A stretch of 64,000 nucleotides of DNA from Pseudomonas thermotolerans DSM 14292. Its GTDB lineage: Bacteria > Pseudomonadota > Gammaproteobacteria > Pseudomonadales > Pseudomonadaceae. Numbering within the stretch: position 1 is the first letter of the stretch; each line of letters begins with the position of its first letter. Of the stretch, positions 21,135 to 30,692 are shown piece by piece. The notes beneath the pieces were generated by a model that searched no databases, had not been told where the DNA came from, and saw nothing but the letters and a program-made list of their open reading frames with translations. The stretch is taken from positions 1-64,000 of the forward strand of contig NZ_KB822612.1 in NCBI RefSeq assembly GCF_000364625.1, in the 5' to 3' direction. The translations under genes were made by a program, and so were the position numbers.

Positions 21135-22673
21135 TCAGGATACCGCCTTGCGCGAGAAGTCCCGCGGGCGGAAGCCCAAGGCCGCCAGAGTGGCGAAATA
21201 GGCCAGCGCTCCGGCGAGCACCAGCAGCCCCAGGCGCAAGAGGCGCTCGGCCATGCCACCTTCACTCCAGGCCGGCAGCAGCTGCATCACCCCGTACAGC
21301 ACCACGCACATCACCGCCACGGCGACCAGCAGCTTGAGGAGGAATTTCCCCCAGCCCGGCTGTGGCACGTACATCCCCCGCTGGCGCAGGCCGCGATAGA
21401 GCAGCGCGGCGTTGACGCAGGCGCCCAGGCTGATGGCCAGAGCCAGACCGGCGTGCTTGAGGGGAATGATGAAGGCCAGGTTGAGCAGCTGAGTGAGCAC
21501 CAGCACGAAGAGGGCGATGCGCACCGGCGTGCGGATGTTCTGCTGGGCATAGAAGCCGGGGGCCAGCACCTTGACCAGGATGATCCCGAGCAGGCCCACC
21601 GCGTAGGCGATCAGCGCGCGCTGGGTCATCTGCGCGTCGAACGCGGTGAACCTGCCGTACTGGAACAGCGACACGGTCAGCGGCTCGGCCAGCAGGGCCA
21701 GAGCCAGGGCGCAGGGCAGCACCAGCAGGAAGCACAGGCGCAGGCCCCAGTCGAGCAGCCGGGAGTACTCCTGGCGGTCGGCGTTGGCGTACGTCTTGGC
21801 CAGCGAAGGCAACAGTATGGTGCCCAGGGCCACGCCGAGCACCCCGGAGGGCAGCTCCATCAAGCGGTCTGCGTAGTACATCCAGGATACCGAGCCAGCG
21901 ACCAGGAAGGAGGCGAAGATGGTGTTGATGATCAGCGAGATCTGGCTGACCGAGACGCCGAGGATCGCCGGTCCCATCTGCCGCAACACCCGCCATACCC
22001 CGCTGTCGCGCAGATTGAGGCGCGGCAGCACCAGCATGCCGATCTTCTTCAGGTGCGGCAGCTGGTAGAGCAGTTGGGCCAGGCCGCCGGCCAGCACTGC
22101 CCAGCCCAAGGCCATCACCGGCGGATCGAAATAGGGCGCGAGGAACAGTGCGAACACGATCATGCTGACGTTCAGCAGGGTCGGCACGAACGCCGGCACC
22201 GAGAAGCGGTTCCAGGTGTTCAGCAGCGCCCCGGCCAGGGAGGCCAGGGAGATCAGCAGAATATAAGGAAAGGTCACCCGCAGCAGTTCGACGGTGAGCG
22301 CGAACTTCTCCGGCTCGGCGACGAAGCCCGGTGCGGAGATCCACACCACCACCGGCGCGGCGAGGATGCCGAGGGCGGTAACCAGCGCCAGGGCCAGGGT
22401 CAGCAAACCGGCGACGTAGGCCACGAAGGTGCGGGTCGCCTCCTCGCCCTGCTGGGTCTTGTACTCGGCGAGGATCGGCACGAAGGCCTGGGAGAAGGCG
22501 CCCTCGGCGAAGATCCGGCGCAGCAGGTTGGGCAGCTTGAAGGCCACGAAGAAGGCGTCGGTGGCCATGCCGGCGCCGAACACCCGGGCAATGATGGTGT
22601 CGCGGACGAAGCCGAGCACCCGGGAGAGCATGGTCATGGAGCTGACCGCGGCCAGCGTCTTGAGCAGATTCAT
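21135..22673 (-). CDS. murJ: lipid II flippase MurJ
   Basis: A 512-residue polytopic membrane protein of the MOP superfamily that moves lipid II across the inner membrane. About 14 hydrophobic segments are evident. The N-terminus [35 protein letters not shown] is the family hallmark (only ends cited: MNLLK to VFGAG). The ATG at 22673 is chosen for this reason. It reads in the same direction as ribF with a 62-bp gap and is divergent from rpsT, with 254 bp between them that hold the rpsT promoter. Confidence 0.95.
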   Translation of the reverse strand: MNLLKTLAAVSSMTMLSRVLGFVRDTIIARVFGAGMATDAFFVAFKLPNLLRRIFAEGAFSQAFVPILAEYKTQQGEEATRTFVAYVAGLLTLALALVTALGILAAPVVVWISAPGFVAEPEKFALTVELLRVTFPYILLISLASLAGALLNTWNRFSVPAFVPTLLNVSMIVFALFLAPYFDPPVMALGWAVLAGGLAQLLYQLPHLKKIGMLVLPRLNLRDSGVWRVLRQMGPAILGVSVSQISLIINTIFASFLVAGSVSWMYYADRLMELPSGVLGVALGTILLPSLAKTYANADRQEYSRLLDWGLRLCFLLVLPCALALALLAEPLTVSLFQYGRFTAFDAQMTQRALIAYAVGLLGIILVKVLAPGFYAQQNIRTPVRIALFVLVLTQLLNLAFIIPLKHAGLALAISLGACVNAALLYRGLRQRGMYVPQPGWGKFLLKLLVAVAVMCVVLYGVMQLLPAWSEGGMAERLLRLGLLVLAGALAYFATLAALGFRPRDFSRKAVS

Positions 22674-22846
22674 AGGTCCGAACGGAAATCCCAGGAGTTG
22701 CCGAAGCCCCGGCGGGCAGGTCCAAGGGCGCCCGCCTGCGCGGTCCCCGAGCGGCGTGCCAGCACGCGCCGGAATGAAGCCGACGAGTGTAGAGTGCTGC
22801 CCCGAAGAAAGCACGCCCGCCCGCTCGTCGGGCGTAGCCGTCACGC

Positions 22847-22875
22847 TTGACAACCCCCACGGCCAACGGCATCAT
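22847..22875 (+). promoter_or_regulatory. candidate sigma-70 promoter of rpsT
   Basis: TTGACA at 22847-22852 is a perfect -35 hexamer, with CATCAT at 22870-22875 as a weak -10 at 17-bp spacing. It lies 53 bp before the rpsT start. A downstream alternative -10 cannot be excluded. Confidence 0.55.
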
Positions 22876-22927
22876 TCGCGGCCTTAATTTGATAGGCAAC
22901 CCCCCAAAGTTTTCGAGGAGCTCGACG

Positions 22928-23206
22928 GTGGCAAATACACCTTCTGCCAAGAAACGTGCCAAACAGGCTGAGAAGCGTCGTAGCCACAACGCCAGCCTGC
23001 GCTCCATGGTGCGCACCTACATCAAGAACGTGGTCAAGGCTATCGAAGCCAAGGATCTCGAACTGGCCAAGAATGCGTACACCCTGGCTGTCCCGGTAAT
23101 CGACCGCATGGCCGACAAGGGCATCATCCACAAGAACAAAGCCGCTCGTCACAAGAGCCGCCTGAACGCCCGCATCAAGGCGCTCGGCGAAGCTGCTGCT
23201 GCCTAA
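22928..23206 (+). CDS. rpsT: 30S ribosomal protein S20
   Basis: A 92-residue basic protein that binds 16S rRNA during early 30S assembly. The sequence [20 protein letters not shown] and the end [17 protein letters not shown] are typical. Translation starts at GTG 22928, with AGGAG about nine bases upstream. A non-AUG start is a known feature of rpsT in enterobacteria, where it takes part in autoregulation; here the GTG may do the same, which is inference. The gene is monocistronic, with a strong terminator after it. Confidence 0.97.
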   Translation: MANTPSAKKRAKQAEKRRSHNASLRSMVRTYIKNVVKAIEAKDLELAKNAYTLAVPVIDRMADKGIIHKNKAARHKSRLNARIKALGEAAAA

Positions 23207-23221
23207 GCCGCCAAGTTCTTG

Positions 23222-23249
23222 AAAAAACCGGCCTTCTGGCCGGTTTTTT
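23222..23249 (+). terminator. rpsT terminator
   Basis: AAAAAACCGGCC and GGCCGGTTTTTT form a perfect 12-bp stem with a four-base loop and a run of six T. The A-tract on the left makes it usable from the other strand too, for creA. Confidence 0.93.
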
Positions 23250-23298
23250 CTTGCCCGCGGAAAAGCCCTCCCCGCCTCACAGGAGGCCCGAGTCCGAC

Positions 23299-23754
23299 TC
23301 AGCGCTCAGGCCAAGGCTGGATGGGGATGGCGGTCACCGCGTTCTGCGGACTGCCCTCGATGACCCGGTCGCTGTAGACCAGATAGACCAGCGCATTGCG
23401 CCTACGATCGAAGAAGCGCACCACTTGCAGGGTCTTGAAGATCAGCGAGGTGCGCTCCTTGAACACCTCCTCGCCATCCTTCAGCTCGCCGCGGAAGTGG
23501 ATCGGCCCCACCTGGCGGCAGGCGATGGAGGCCTCGGCGCGATCCTCGGCCAGTCCCAAGCCACCCTTCACCCCGCCGGTCTTGGCGCGCGACAGGTAGC
23601 AAGTCACGCCCTCCACCCTGGGATCATCGAAGGCTTCCACCACGATCTTGTCGTTCGGCCCCAGCCACTTGAAGACGGTGGACACCTCGCCGATCTGCTC
23701 GCCCAGCGCCGCCAGCGGCAGCAGCGCCAATCCGGCCAACCACGCTCCTTTCAC
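23299..23754 (-). CDS. creA: CreA family periplasmic protein
   Basis: A protein of about 151 residues with an N-terminal signal peptide (hydrophobic core [13 protein letters not shown], cut near ALG) and the CreA domain: [24 protein letters not shown], cited by its ends only, then [22 protein letters not shown] and a long conserved end. Its role is unknown; the name comes from the cre locus of E. coli and does not imply a regulator. I prefer GTG 23754, with GGAGG five bases upstream; an ATG at 23775 would add seven residues but lacks a site. It follows proB closely, so may share its transcript. Confidence 0.88.
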   Translation of the reverse strand: MKGAWLAGLALLPLAALGEQIGEVSTVFKWLGPNDKIVVEAFDDPRVEGVTCYLSRAKTGGVKGGLGLAEDRAEASIACRQVGPIHFRGELKDGEEVFKERTSLIFKTLQVVRFFDRRRNALVYLVYSDRVIEGSPQNAVTAIPIQPWPER

Positions 23755-23777
23755 GCCTGCCTCCCTGCCCCGCATCC

Positions 23778-24896
23778 TCAGACCAGCACCAAGTTGTCGC
23801 GATGCACCAGCTCGGGGCCGTCGACGTAGCCGAGCAGTTGCTCAATCAGGTCGGACGGCTTGCCGGCGATCTTGCGCGCCTCACTGGCGCTGTAGTTGAC
23901 CAGCCCGCGAGCGATCTCGCGTCCGTCTGGTGCCACGCAGAGCACCATCTCGCCGCGTCGGAAGTTTCCCTCCACCGCCTTGACGCCCACCGGCAGCAGG
24001 CTCTTGTGGCCATCCACCAGGGCTTTCACAGCGCCGTCGTCCAGGGTCAGCACGCCACGGGTCTGCAGATGGCCGGCCAGCCACTGCTTGCGGGCGGCCA
24101 GCAGGCCACGCTCGGGGGCTAGCAGGGTACCCAGGCGCTCGCCGCTCTTCAGGCGCGCCAGGACCCGCTCGATGCGCCCGCCGACGATCACCGTGTGAGC
24201 ACCGGAACGCGCCGCCAGACGCGCCGCACGCAGCTTGGTCTGCATGCCGCCACGCCCCAGCGCACCGCCAGTGCCGCCAGCCACCGCATCCAGGGCCGGA
24301 TCGTCGGCGCGCGCCTCGTGGATCAGCTGGGCATCGGGGTTGTAGCGCGGGTCGGCGTCGTACATGCCGTCGCGGTCGGTGAGGATCACCAGCAGGTCGG
24401 CCTCCACCAGGTTGGCCACCAGGGCGGCCAGGGTGTCGTTGTCGCCGAAGCGGATCTCGTCGGTGACCACGGTGTCGTTCTCGTTGATCACCGGGATCAC
24501 CCCGAGATTGACCAGGGTGCGCAGGGTGCTGCGCGCGTTCAGGTAGCGCTTGCGGTCGGACAGATCGTCGTGAGTGAGAAGGATCTGCGCGGTGTGCCGA
24601 CCGTGCTGGGCAAAACTGGACTCCCAGGCCTGCACCAGCCCCATCTGCCCCACCGCCGCGGCGGCCTGCAGCTCGCTCATCACGCTCGGCCGGCTGCTCC
24701 AGCCGAGACGGCTCATACCCGCCGCCACAGCCCCGGAGGACACCAGCACCAGCTCCACGCCAGCCTCGCACAGCGCCACCATCTGCTCGACCCATACAGC
24801 CATTGCCGAACGGTCCAGACCACGCCCATCGGCGGTCAGCAGGGCACTCCCGATCTTCACCACCCAGCGCTGAGCGCCGGTCACCTTGTCCCGCAT
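23778..24896 (-). CDS. proB: glutamate 5-kinase
   Basis: A 372-residue enzyme for the first step of proline synthesis, ATP-dependent phosphorylation of glutamate. The amino-acid kinase domain has [18 protein letters not shown] and [13 protein letters not shown], and the C-terminal PUA domain (about 275-372) has EVR-like [24 protein letters not shown] (ends only cited: FRRGEM to GLVNY). The ATG at 24896 gives the family N-terminus; a GTG two codons earlier is possible. obg lies 61 bp upstream in the same orientation, the conserved obg-proB pair. Confidence 0.96.
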   Translation of the reverse strand: MRDKVTGAQRWVVKIGSALLTADGRGLDRSAMAVWVEQMVALCEAGVELVLVSSGAVAAGMSRLGWSSRPSVMSELQAAAAVGQMGLVQAWESSFAQHGRHTAQILLTHDDLSDRKRYLNARSTLRTLVNLGVIPVINENDTVVTDEIRFGDNDTLAALVANLVEADLLVILTDRDGMYDADPRYNPDAQLIHEARADDPALDAVAGGTGGALGRGGMQTKLRAARLAARSGAHTVIVGGRIERVLARLKSGERLGTLLAPERGLLAARKQWLAGHLQTRGVLTLDDGAVKALVDGHKSLLPVGVKAVEGNFRRGEMVLCVAPDGREIARGLVNYSASEARKIAGKPSDLIEQLLGYVDGPELVHRDNLVLV

Positions 24897-24957
24897 GTCC
24901 ACCCAACCTTATCGGCGCTCACCTGCGCCGTCTCACGATCACAGGGAAAGAGTCCGA

Positions 24958-26190
<1,233 letters not shown>

Positions 26191-26221
26191 TCAGCGGGTC
26201 AGATATCAGCCTATCTACATA

Positions 26222-26263
26222 AGGCTTTTGCAAAATCCCGCGCACTTCACTTTGCAAAAGCCT
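26222..26263 (-). repeat. 13-bp perfect inverted repeat in the obg leader
   Basis: AGGCTTTTGCAAA at 26222-26234 and TTTGCAAAAGCCT at 26251-26263 are perfect inverse complements with a 16-base loop. It lies 50 bp before the obg start. It is AT-rich in its inner part and has no U-tract after it on the obg strand. It could be a leader hairpin, a pause site or a dyad operator. Confidence 0.6.
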
Positions 26264-26277
26264 CACGACTCAGAAAC

Positions 26278-26307
26278 AAAAAAGCCCCGTCGCGAGACAG
26301 GGCTTTT
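26278..26307 (-). terminator. rpmA terminator
   Basis: On the minus strand AAAAGCCC and GGGCTTTT pair across a loop containing TGTCTCGCGACG, which itself has a short inner stem, and a run of six T follows. It ends the rplU-rpmA transcript 16 bp after the rpmA stop, so obg needs its own promoter or readthrough. Confidence 0.85.
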
Positions 26308-26322
26308 CCAGCAGCGCTACGC

Positions 26323-26580
26323 TCAGGCCGCGACGATGCTCACGTAGCGACGGTTTTGCGGGCCTTTCACTTCGAACTTGAGCACACCCTCGATCTTGGC
26401 GAACAGGGTGTGATCCTTGCCGATGCCCACGCCGTAGCCGGGGTGGAACTGGGTGCCGCGCTGGCGCACGATGATGTTGCCGGCCTTGACGACCTGACCA
26501 CCGTACACTTTCACGCCGAGGCGTTTACTTTCGGAATCGCGGCCGTTGCGGGTAGAACCGCCAGCTTTTTTGTGTGCCAT
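26323..26580 (-). CDS. rpmA: 50S ribosomal protein L27
   Basis: An 85-residue protein located near the peptidyl transferase centre. It begins [20 protein letters not shown], the usual unprocessed N-terminus of proteobacterial L27 that reaches the P-site tRNA. It is the second gene of the rplU-rpmA operon (38-bp gap) and is followed by a terminator. Confidence 0.98.
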   Translation of the reverse strand: MAHKKAGGSTRNGRDSESKRLGVKVYGGQVVKAGNIIVRQRGTQFHPGYGVGIGKDHTLFAKIEGVLKFEVKGPQNRRYVSIVAA

Positions 26581-26618
26581 GAGTCAATACTCCAAATAAG
26601 GGATCGGGGCCGGACGAA

Positions 26619-26930
26619 TCAGGCCTGGATACCGGTAATTTTGATCTCAGTGAACCACTGGCGGTGGCCCTGACGCTTCATGTGGTGCTTGCGGCGGCGG
26701 AACTTGATGATGCGCACCTTGTCGTGACGGCCTTGGGCAACCACTTCAGCGGTGACCTTGGCGCCTTCGACCACCGGAGCACCGACCTTCACGTCGTCGC
26801 CGTTGCCGACCAGCAGAACGCGGTCGAAGGTCACGGCTTCGCCGGTGCCGACTTCCAGCTTCTCGACCTTGAGGAATTCGCCTTCGGTGACCTTGTACTG
26901 TTTGCCACCGGTAACAATTACTGCGTACAT
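26619..26930 (-). CDS. rplU: 50S ribosomal protein L21
   Basis: A 103-residue 23S rRNA-binding protein. It begins [20 protein letters not shown] and contains the signature [20 protein letters not shown]. The start ATG at 26930 is fixed by this N-terminus. Transcription probably begins at the TTGCGG/TACAAT promoter at 27064-27092, giving a leader of about 130 bases, long enough for regulation although I see no specific structure in it. Confidence 0.98.
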   Translation of the reverse strand: MYAVIVTGGKQYKVTEGEFLKVEKLEVGTGEAVTFDRVLLVGNGDDVKVGAPVVEGAKVTAEVVAQGRHDKVRIIKFRRRKHHMKRQGHRQWFTEIKITGIQA

Positions 26931-27063
26931 GATATATCTCCGTTGATCCTGCTCACCCAGCGCTTTGTAGGAGTAGGTGTTGGCTGGCATGGCTGCACGA
27001 GGCCGGAAGGACTCCCGCGCATTTGCGTAAGGCAGGCGATGCCCAGGGAAGTTAGGGGCCGCG

Positions 27064-27092
27064 ATTGTACGCAAGCCTCGGCGCCTCCGCAA
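27064..27092 (-). promoter_or_regulatory. rplU-rpmA promoter
   Basis: On the minus strand TTGCGG (27092-27087) and TACAAT (27069-27064) are separated by 17 bp, a good sigma-70 match. It is divergent from the ispB promoter, with only 22 bp between the two -35 elements. Confidence 0.7.
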
Positions 27093-27114
27093 GCATCACC
27101 GCCGCGCGCCTTGC

Positions 27115-27143
27115 TTGACAGGCCCTACCCCGGCACCTAGCAT
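27115..27143 (+). promoter_or_regulatory. ispB promoter
   Basis: TTGACA at 27115-27120 is a perfect -35, and TAGCAT at 27138-27143 is a fair -10 at 17-bp spacing. The expected transcription start lies about 25 bp before the coding region. Confidence 0.7.
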
Positions 27144-27175
27144 GCCGCGCATTCTCAGAGGAGCACTTGGCACTG

Positions 27176-28144
27176 ATGCAACCCCAGGCATTCTATCGGG
27201 TGGTGGCAGACGATTTCACCGCTGTCGACGGCATTATCAGGAAGCAGCTCACCTCCCGAGTGCCTCTGGTGGAAAAGATCGGTGACTACATCATCTCCGC
27301 CGGCGGCAAGCGCCTGCGCCCCCTGCTGGTGCTGCTCTGCGGGCGTGCCCTGGGCCGCCAGAGCAACGATCTGCGCCTGCTCGCCGCCACCATCGAGTTC
27401 CTGCACACCGCCACCCTACTGCACGACGACGTGGTCGACATGTCCGGCATGCGCCGCGGCCGCTCCACCGCCAACGCCCTGTGGGGCAACGCGCCCAGCG
27501 TGCTGGTCGGCGACTTCCTCTATTCCCGCTCCTTCGAGATGATGGTCGAGCTGGGCTCGCTGCCGGTGATGCACATCCTCTCCCACGCTACCCGGGTGAT
27601 CGCCGAGGGCGAGGTACTGCAGCTCTCCAAGGTGCGCGACGCCAGCACCACCGAGGAGGTCTACATGGAGGTCATCCGTGCCAAGACCGCGATGCTCTTC
27701 GAGGCCTCCACCCATAGCGCCGCCGCCCTGGCCAACGCCCCGGCCGAGCAGGCCGAGGCCCTGCGCCGCTTCGGCGACCGTCTGGGCATCGCCTTCCAAC
27801 TGGTGGACGACCTGCTCGACTACCGCGGCGACAGCGAGACCCTGGGCAAGAACGTCGGCGACGACCTTGCTGAAGGCAAGCCGACCCTGCCACTGATCTA
27901 CACCATGCGCGAGGGCACCCCCGAGCAGGCGGCATTGGTGCGCAAGGCCATCCAGCAGGGTGGCAGCGACGATCTGGAGAGCATCCGCGCCGCCGTGGAA
28001 GCCTCCGGCTCCCTGGACTACACCGCCCGCCTGGCCCGCGACTATGCAGCCCAGGCCATCGCCTGCCTGGACGCCCTGCCGGCCAGCAGCTACCGCGACG
28101 CCCTGGTCGAACTCAGCGAGTTCGCCGTCGCCCGCACTCACTAA
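27176..28144 (+). CDS. ispB: octaprenyl/polyprenyl diphosphate synthase
   Basis: A 322-residue trans-prenyl synthase that makes the ubiquinone side chain. The first Asp-rich motif is in LLHDDVVDMSGMRRG and the second in FQLVDDLLDYRGD; the KRLRPLLVLL region binds IPP. It is divergent from rplU, as in most gammaproteobacteria. I use ATG 27176 (MQPQAFYRVV); a TTG at 27167 is in frame, but the AGGAG at 27159-27163 is only three bases from it, while it is 12 from the ATG, so neither spacing is ideal. Confidence 0.95.
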   Translation: MQPQAFYRVVADDFTAVDGIIRKQLTSRVPLVEKIGDYIISAGGKRLRPLLVLLCGRALGRQSNDLRLLAATIEFLHTATLLHDDVVDMSGMRRGRSTANALWGNAPSVLVGDFLYSRSFEMMVELGSLPVMHILSHATRVIAEGEVLQLSKVRDASTTEEVYMEVIRAKTAMLFEASTHSAAALANAPAEQAEALRRFGDRLGIAFQLVDDLLDYRGDSETLGKNVGDDLAEGKPTLPLIYTMREGTPEQAALVRKAIQQGGSDDLESIRAAVEASGSLDYTARLARDYAAQAIACLDALPASSYRDALVELSEFAVARTH

Positions 28145-28284
28145 GCCCCGCACCTGCCCTGCACGGCCCGCCCTGACGGCGGGTCGCCGGCCCGTTCGGT
28201 TTCAGCGCAATTCCGGTTCAAGCCCCGCGGGGCGTGACGCCTTGTCCGTCCCGACGGAAACCGCAAATTAGTCCTTGCTATTTA

Positions 28285-28303
28285 GATAATAATAATTATT
28301 CTC
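28285..28303 (+). promoter_or_regulatory. Fur box
   Basis: GATAATAATAATTATTCTC matches the 19-bp Fur consensus GATAATGATAATCATTATC at 16 of 19 positions. It lies 30 bp before the following start codon, in an AT-rich patch (28268-28305) in otherwise GC-rich DNA. Repression by Fur with iron is the expected mode. Confidence 0.85.
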
Positions 28304-28330
28304 ATCTCGGACACCCAACACGGAGATGAG
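28301..28330 (+). promoter_or_regulatory. leader hairpin over the ribosome binding site of the Fur-box gene
   Basis: CTCATCTC (28301-28308) and GAGATGAG (28323-28330) are perfect inverse complements with a 14-base loop. The 3' arm includes most of the GGAG Shine-Dalgarno (28322-28325), two bases before the ATG at 28333. If the transcript starts at or before 28301 the stem would hide the site. Confidence 0.6.
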
Positions 28331-28332
28331 CC

Positions 28333-28593
28333 ATGACCTACCTGATCGATGCCTGGCTGGAGCGCCCGCATCCCTACCTGCGGATTCTCCATCGCGAAAC
28401 CGGTGAAGTCTGTGCCGTGCTGGAAGAAGATGCCCTAGACGAGCTGCGCGAGCAGGGCGACCTGGACCTCCACGGACTGAACTGCACCGAGCCCTCGGTG
28501 CTCAAGGAGCTGGTCCGCAACCTGTTCCTGTTCTGCTACGCCCGGGCCCTACGCCCCGGCCATAACGAGCTACACTTCGGACATGAGCTTTAG
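28333..28593 (+). CDS. small Fur-box-associated protein (PA4570-like), unknown function
   Basis: An 86-residue protein with no signal peptide or membrane segment. It starts MTYLIDAWLERPHPYLRILHR and is rich in acidic and leucine residues, with a conserved RNLFLFCYARALRP end. I recall a P. aeruginosa protein, PA4570, with nearly this sequence, reported as strongly induced by iron starvation; that is memory, not a search. The upstream Fur box agrees. GGAG lies seven bases before the ATG but sits in a hairpin. It stands alone between ispB and a shared terminator. Its biochemical role is unknown. Confidence 0.85.
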   Translation: MTYLIDAWLERPHPYLRILHRETGEVCAVLEEDALDELREQGDLDLHGLNCTEPSVLKELVRNLFLFCYARALRPGHNELHFGHEL

Positions 28594-28659
28594 GCCGCCG
28601 GGATGCGGCATCAGCGCCCGCCCAACAGGGCGCCTAGCAGGGGCCAAGCGCCCCTTGGC

Positions 28660-28698
28660 GGCTCTCCGGGCAGGCCATGGAAAGCCCGTCCGAGAGCC
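28660..28698 (+). ncRNA. structured 3' region after the Fur-box gene, candidate sRNA
   Basis: GGCTCTC (28660-28666) and CGGGC (28667-28671) pair with GCCCG (28684-28688) and GAGAGCC (28692-28698), leaving a three-base bulge and a 12-base loop. An intrinsic terminator follows directly at 28709-28733. A stable stem plus terminator in the 3' untranslated region of a Fur-controlled gene is the layout of 3'-UTR-derived small RNAs. No transcript evidence is available. Confidence 0.35.
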
Positions 28699-28708
28699 AC
28701 TCATACAA

Positions 28709-28733
28709 AAAAGGCCGGAATGTCCGGCCTTTT
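28709..28733. terminator. bidirectional terminator
   Basis: AAAAGGCCGGA and TCCGGCCTTTT form a perfect 11-bp stem with an ATG loop, with A and T tracts on both sides. It serves the Fur-box gene from the left and the FKBP gene from the right. Confidence 0.92.
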
Positions 28734-28751
28734 CCTTTTCAGCGCACGCGA

Positions 28752-29369
28752 TCAGAGGATCGCCAGCAACTCGACGTCGAAGATCAGCACGCTGTGCGGC
28801 GGAATGCTACCGACCGCCTGGGCGCCGTAAGCCAGCTCGCTCGGCACGTAGAGGCGCCACTTGCTGCCGGTGTTCATCAGCTGCAGGGCCTCCACCCAGC
28901 CGGCGATCACCCCGCCGACCGGGAACTCGGCCGGCTGACCGCGTTGGTAGGAGCTGTCGAACACGGTGCCGTCGATCAAGGTGCCGTGATAGTGGGTGCG
29001 CACGGTGTCCTCACGGCTCGGCTTGGCGCCTTCGCCGGCAACCAGCACTTCGTACTGCAGGCCCGAGGGTAGTTGCACCACGCCTTCGCGCTTGGCGTTC
29101 TCGGCGAGGAACTCGACCCCGGCGGCGGCGGCCGCCTCGGCCTTGGCCTGGGCCTCGGCCTGCATGCGTTCGCGGATCACCCGGTAGCTGGCCAGCAGCT
29201 CTTCCTGGCTGACCCGGCTCGGCTGGTTGGCGAAGGCGTCGCGCAGACCGGCGACCACCGCGTCCAGGCTGACGCCGGGCGGCGGGTTGTCGCGCAGTTG
29301 GTCGCCCAGTTGGCGGCCGATGCCGTAGCTGACGCGGGTTTCGTCGGTGGAGAGATCGAGTTCGGACAT
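28752..29369 (-). CDS. fklB: FKBP-type peptidyl-prolyl isomerase (FklB type)
   Basis: A 205-residue FKBP. The N-terminal helical dimerisation region (about 1-95) begins MSELDLSTDETRVSYGIGRQ, and the C-terminal FKBP domain has VRTHYHGTLIDGTVFDSSYQRG, GWVEALQLM and PPHSVLIFDVELL (each a separate motif). No signal peptide is visible, so it is probably cytoplasmic like FklB, rather than periplasmic FkpA. It ends at the shared terminator. Upstream, 118 bp separate it from the UPF0114 gene. Confidence 0.92.
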   Translation of the reverse strand: MSELDLSTDETRVSYGIGRQLGDQLRDNPPPGVSLDAVVAGLRDAFANQPSRVSQEELLASYRVIRERMQAEAQAKAEAAAAAGVEFLAENAKREGVVQLPSGLQYEVLVAGEGAKPSREDTVRTHYHGTLIDGTVFDSSYQRGQPAEFPVGGVIAGWVEALQLMNTGSKWRLYVPSELAYGAQAVGSIPPHSVLIFDVELLAIL

Positions 29370-29487
29370 GGGAGGGGTTCCACAAAGGGCAAAAAGGGCG
29401 GCCAGACTAGCACAGCCGAGGCCGCCGCCGGCAAGGCCCGCCCCGTGCCGAGTCCTGCCGCCCCGTGGAAGCGGGCGTCCGGCGGGA

Positions 29488-29976
29488 TCAGTGCCGGGTC
29501 AGCTTGTCCAGGTAGCCCATGGCGAAGGCCGAGACCACGAAGGTCATGTGGATGATCACGTACCAGAGCAGCTTGTCGTTGGCGATCTGCTGGGCGTCCA
29601 TGAACATGCGCAGCAGGTGGATGGAGGAGATCGCCACGATGGAGGCAGCCACCTTCAGCTTCAGCGAGCCGGAATCCATCTTGCCGAGCCACTCGAGCTT
29701 TTCCTTGTCCTCGTCGATGTCCAGCTGGGACACGAAGTTCTCGTAGCCGGAAATCATCACCATCACCAACAGGCCACCGACCAGCGCCATGTCGATCATC
29801 GACAGCAGGACCAGGATCAGGTCCGCCTCGCTCTGCTCGAAGATGTGCGGCACCAGGTGGTAGAGCTCCTGGAAGAACTTCAGGGTCAGCGCCAGCAGGG
29901 CCAGGGACAGGCCCAGATAGATGGGCGCGAGCAGCCAGCGCGAGGCGTACATCGTGTTTTCGAGAAAGCGTTCCAT
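29488..29976 (-). CDS. UPF0114 (YqhA/TIGR00645) membrane protein
   Basis: A 162-residue inner-membrane protein with about three to four membrane segments. [20 protein letters not shown], then GLSLALLAL and the central [23 protein letters not shown] region (ends only) are diagnostic of the UPF0114 family. The ATG at 29976 is chosen because the family begins at MERF. No function is established for the family. A near-perfect DnaA box lies 100 bp upstream. Confidence 0.92.
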   Translation of the reverse strand: MERFLENTMYASRWLLAPIYLGLSLALLALTLKFFQELYHLVPHIFEQSEADLILVLLSMIDMALVGGLLVMVMISGYENFVSQLDIDEDKEKLEWLGKMDSGSLKLKVAASIVAISSIHLLRMFMDAQQIANDKLLWYVIIHMTFVVSAFAMGYLDKLTRH

Positions 29977-30075
29977 TGAGGCTCCCGGGCTATGGCGAAA
30001 AACGGCGGCGAGTATACCCCGCGCCCCGGGACGGACACTACTGCCGGACGGTGCCATGCCGGCCCTGGACGAATC

Positions 30076-30084
30076 TGTGGATAA
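30076..30084 (-). promoter_or_regulatory. DnaA box (first copy)
   Basis: TGTGGATAA on the plus strand equals the consensus TTATCCACA on the minus strand. It is followed by CTCTGTGGAAGG, a partial second box. The same arrangement recurs at 30579, on the other side of the small gene 30157-30495. Confidence 0.6.
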
Positions 30085-30156
30085 CTCTGTGGAAGGCTGC
30101 CGGCCGAAGCCTGGATTTCGCGGCCTGCGCGCAGCCGCCCAGACTCCGTTCCAGCA

Positions 30157-30495
30157 CTAGCCGGGTGGCGGCTGGCAGTCGTCCAGGCAGCGCCCCCGCG
30201 AGGCCCTCACCCGGCGAAGTTCGGCCTGGATGTGCAGGCACCAGATGGAGGAATCGGCGGTGATCTCGTAGCCCATCGCGAGCAGGTTCTCGACGATCGC
30301 ATCGAGCACCGACTCGGCCACGCAAGGCCCGGGAAACGGGCCTTGCGCCTTGACGGCGGTGGGCTGATTGCCGGCGATGCCGGCGGCACAGATCAGCATC
30401 CACAGACCGCTTTCGCCTGACAGCGGCCGGACCGCGCATTCGATGCGGGTGACCAGCCCTAGACACTGGCGGGTGAGGCAGAGGCTACGCGACAT
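30157..30495 (-). CDS. conserved hypothetical protein (PA4575-like)
   Basis: A 112-residue protein with no clear signal peptide. It has eight cysteines, including LCLTRQCLG, RIECAV, LICAAG, GPCVAES, IWCLHI and RCLDDCQ, and alternating hydrophobic segments. I recall a similar gene at this place in P. aeruginosa, between the UPF0114 gene and the Lon-like protease. The ATG at 30495 lacks a strong ribosome binding site, so the start is provisional. It is flanked by DnaA-box repeats on both sides. Function unknown. Confidence 0.7.
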   Translation of the reverse strand: MSRSLCLTRQCLGLVTRIECAVRPLSGESGLWMLICAAGIAGNQPTAVKAQGPFPGPCVAESVLDAIVENLLAMGYEITADSSIWCLHIQAELRRVRASRGRCLDDCQPPPG

Positions 30496-30564
30496 GATGG
30501 CGCTCCTCGGCAGGGTCCGGGCTCCAGCCTACACCCCGCGCGGCGCTCTAGGGAAGCCTCGCGG

Positions 30565-30587
30565 TTATCCCCACGTTCTGTGGATAA
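30565..30587. promoter_or_regulatory. paired inverted DnaA boxes (second copy)
   Basis: TTATCCCCA (30565-30573, one mismatch) faces TGTGGATAA (30579-30587, perfect inverse), separated by five bases. The second is followed by GTCTGTGGAGGG, matching the extension seen at 30085-30096. The site lies 69 bp before the ATG of the 30157-30495 gene and 105 bp after the Lon-like gene. Confidence 0.6.
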
Positions 30588-30692
30588 GTCTGTGGAGGGC
30601 GGGTGGGCAAGGCGCCACGGCCTAGAGGTCATGCCGGCCGGACGCCATTGCTCAAGGATTGGGCAGCCGTCGCCGCGACCGCCCTGCCCCGT

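Noticed and set aside
27167..27175. TTG 27167 as the ispB start
   Set aside because: Its Shine-Dalgarno is only three bases away; the ATG three codons later gives the family N-terminus, although it cannot be fully excluded.
28160..28190. GC hairpin after ispB (CCCGCC/GGCGGG)
   Set aside because: Short stem and no T-run after it, so not called a terminator.
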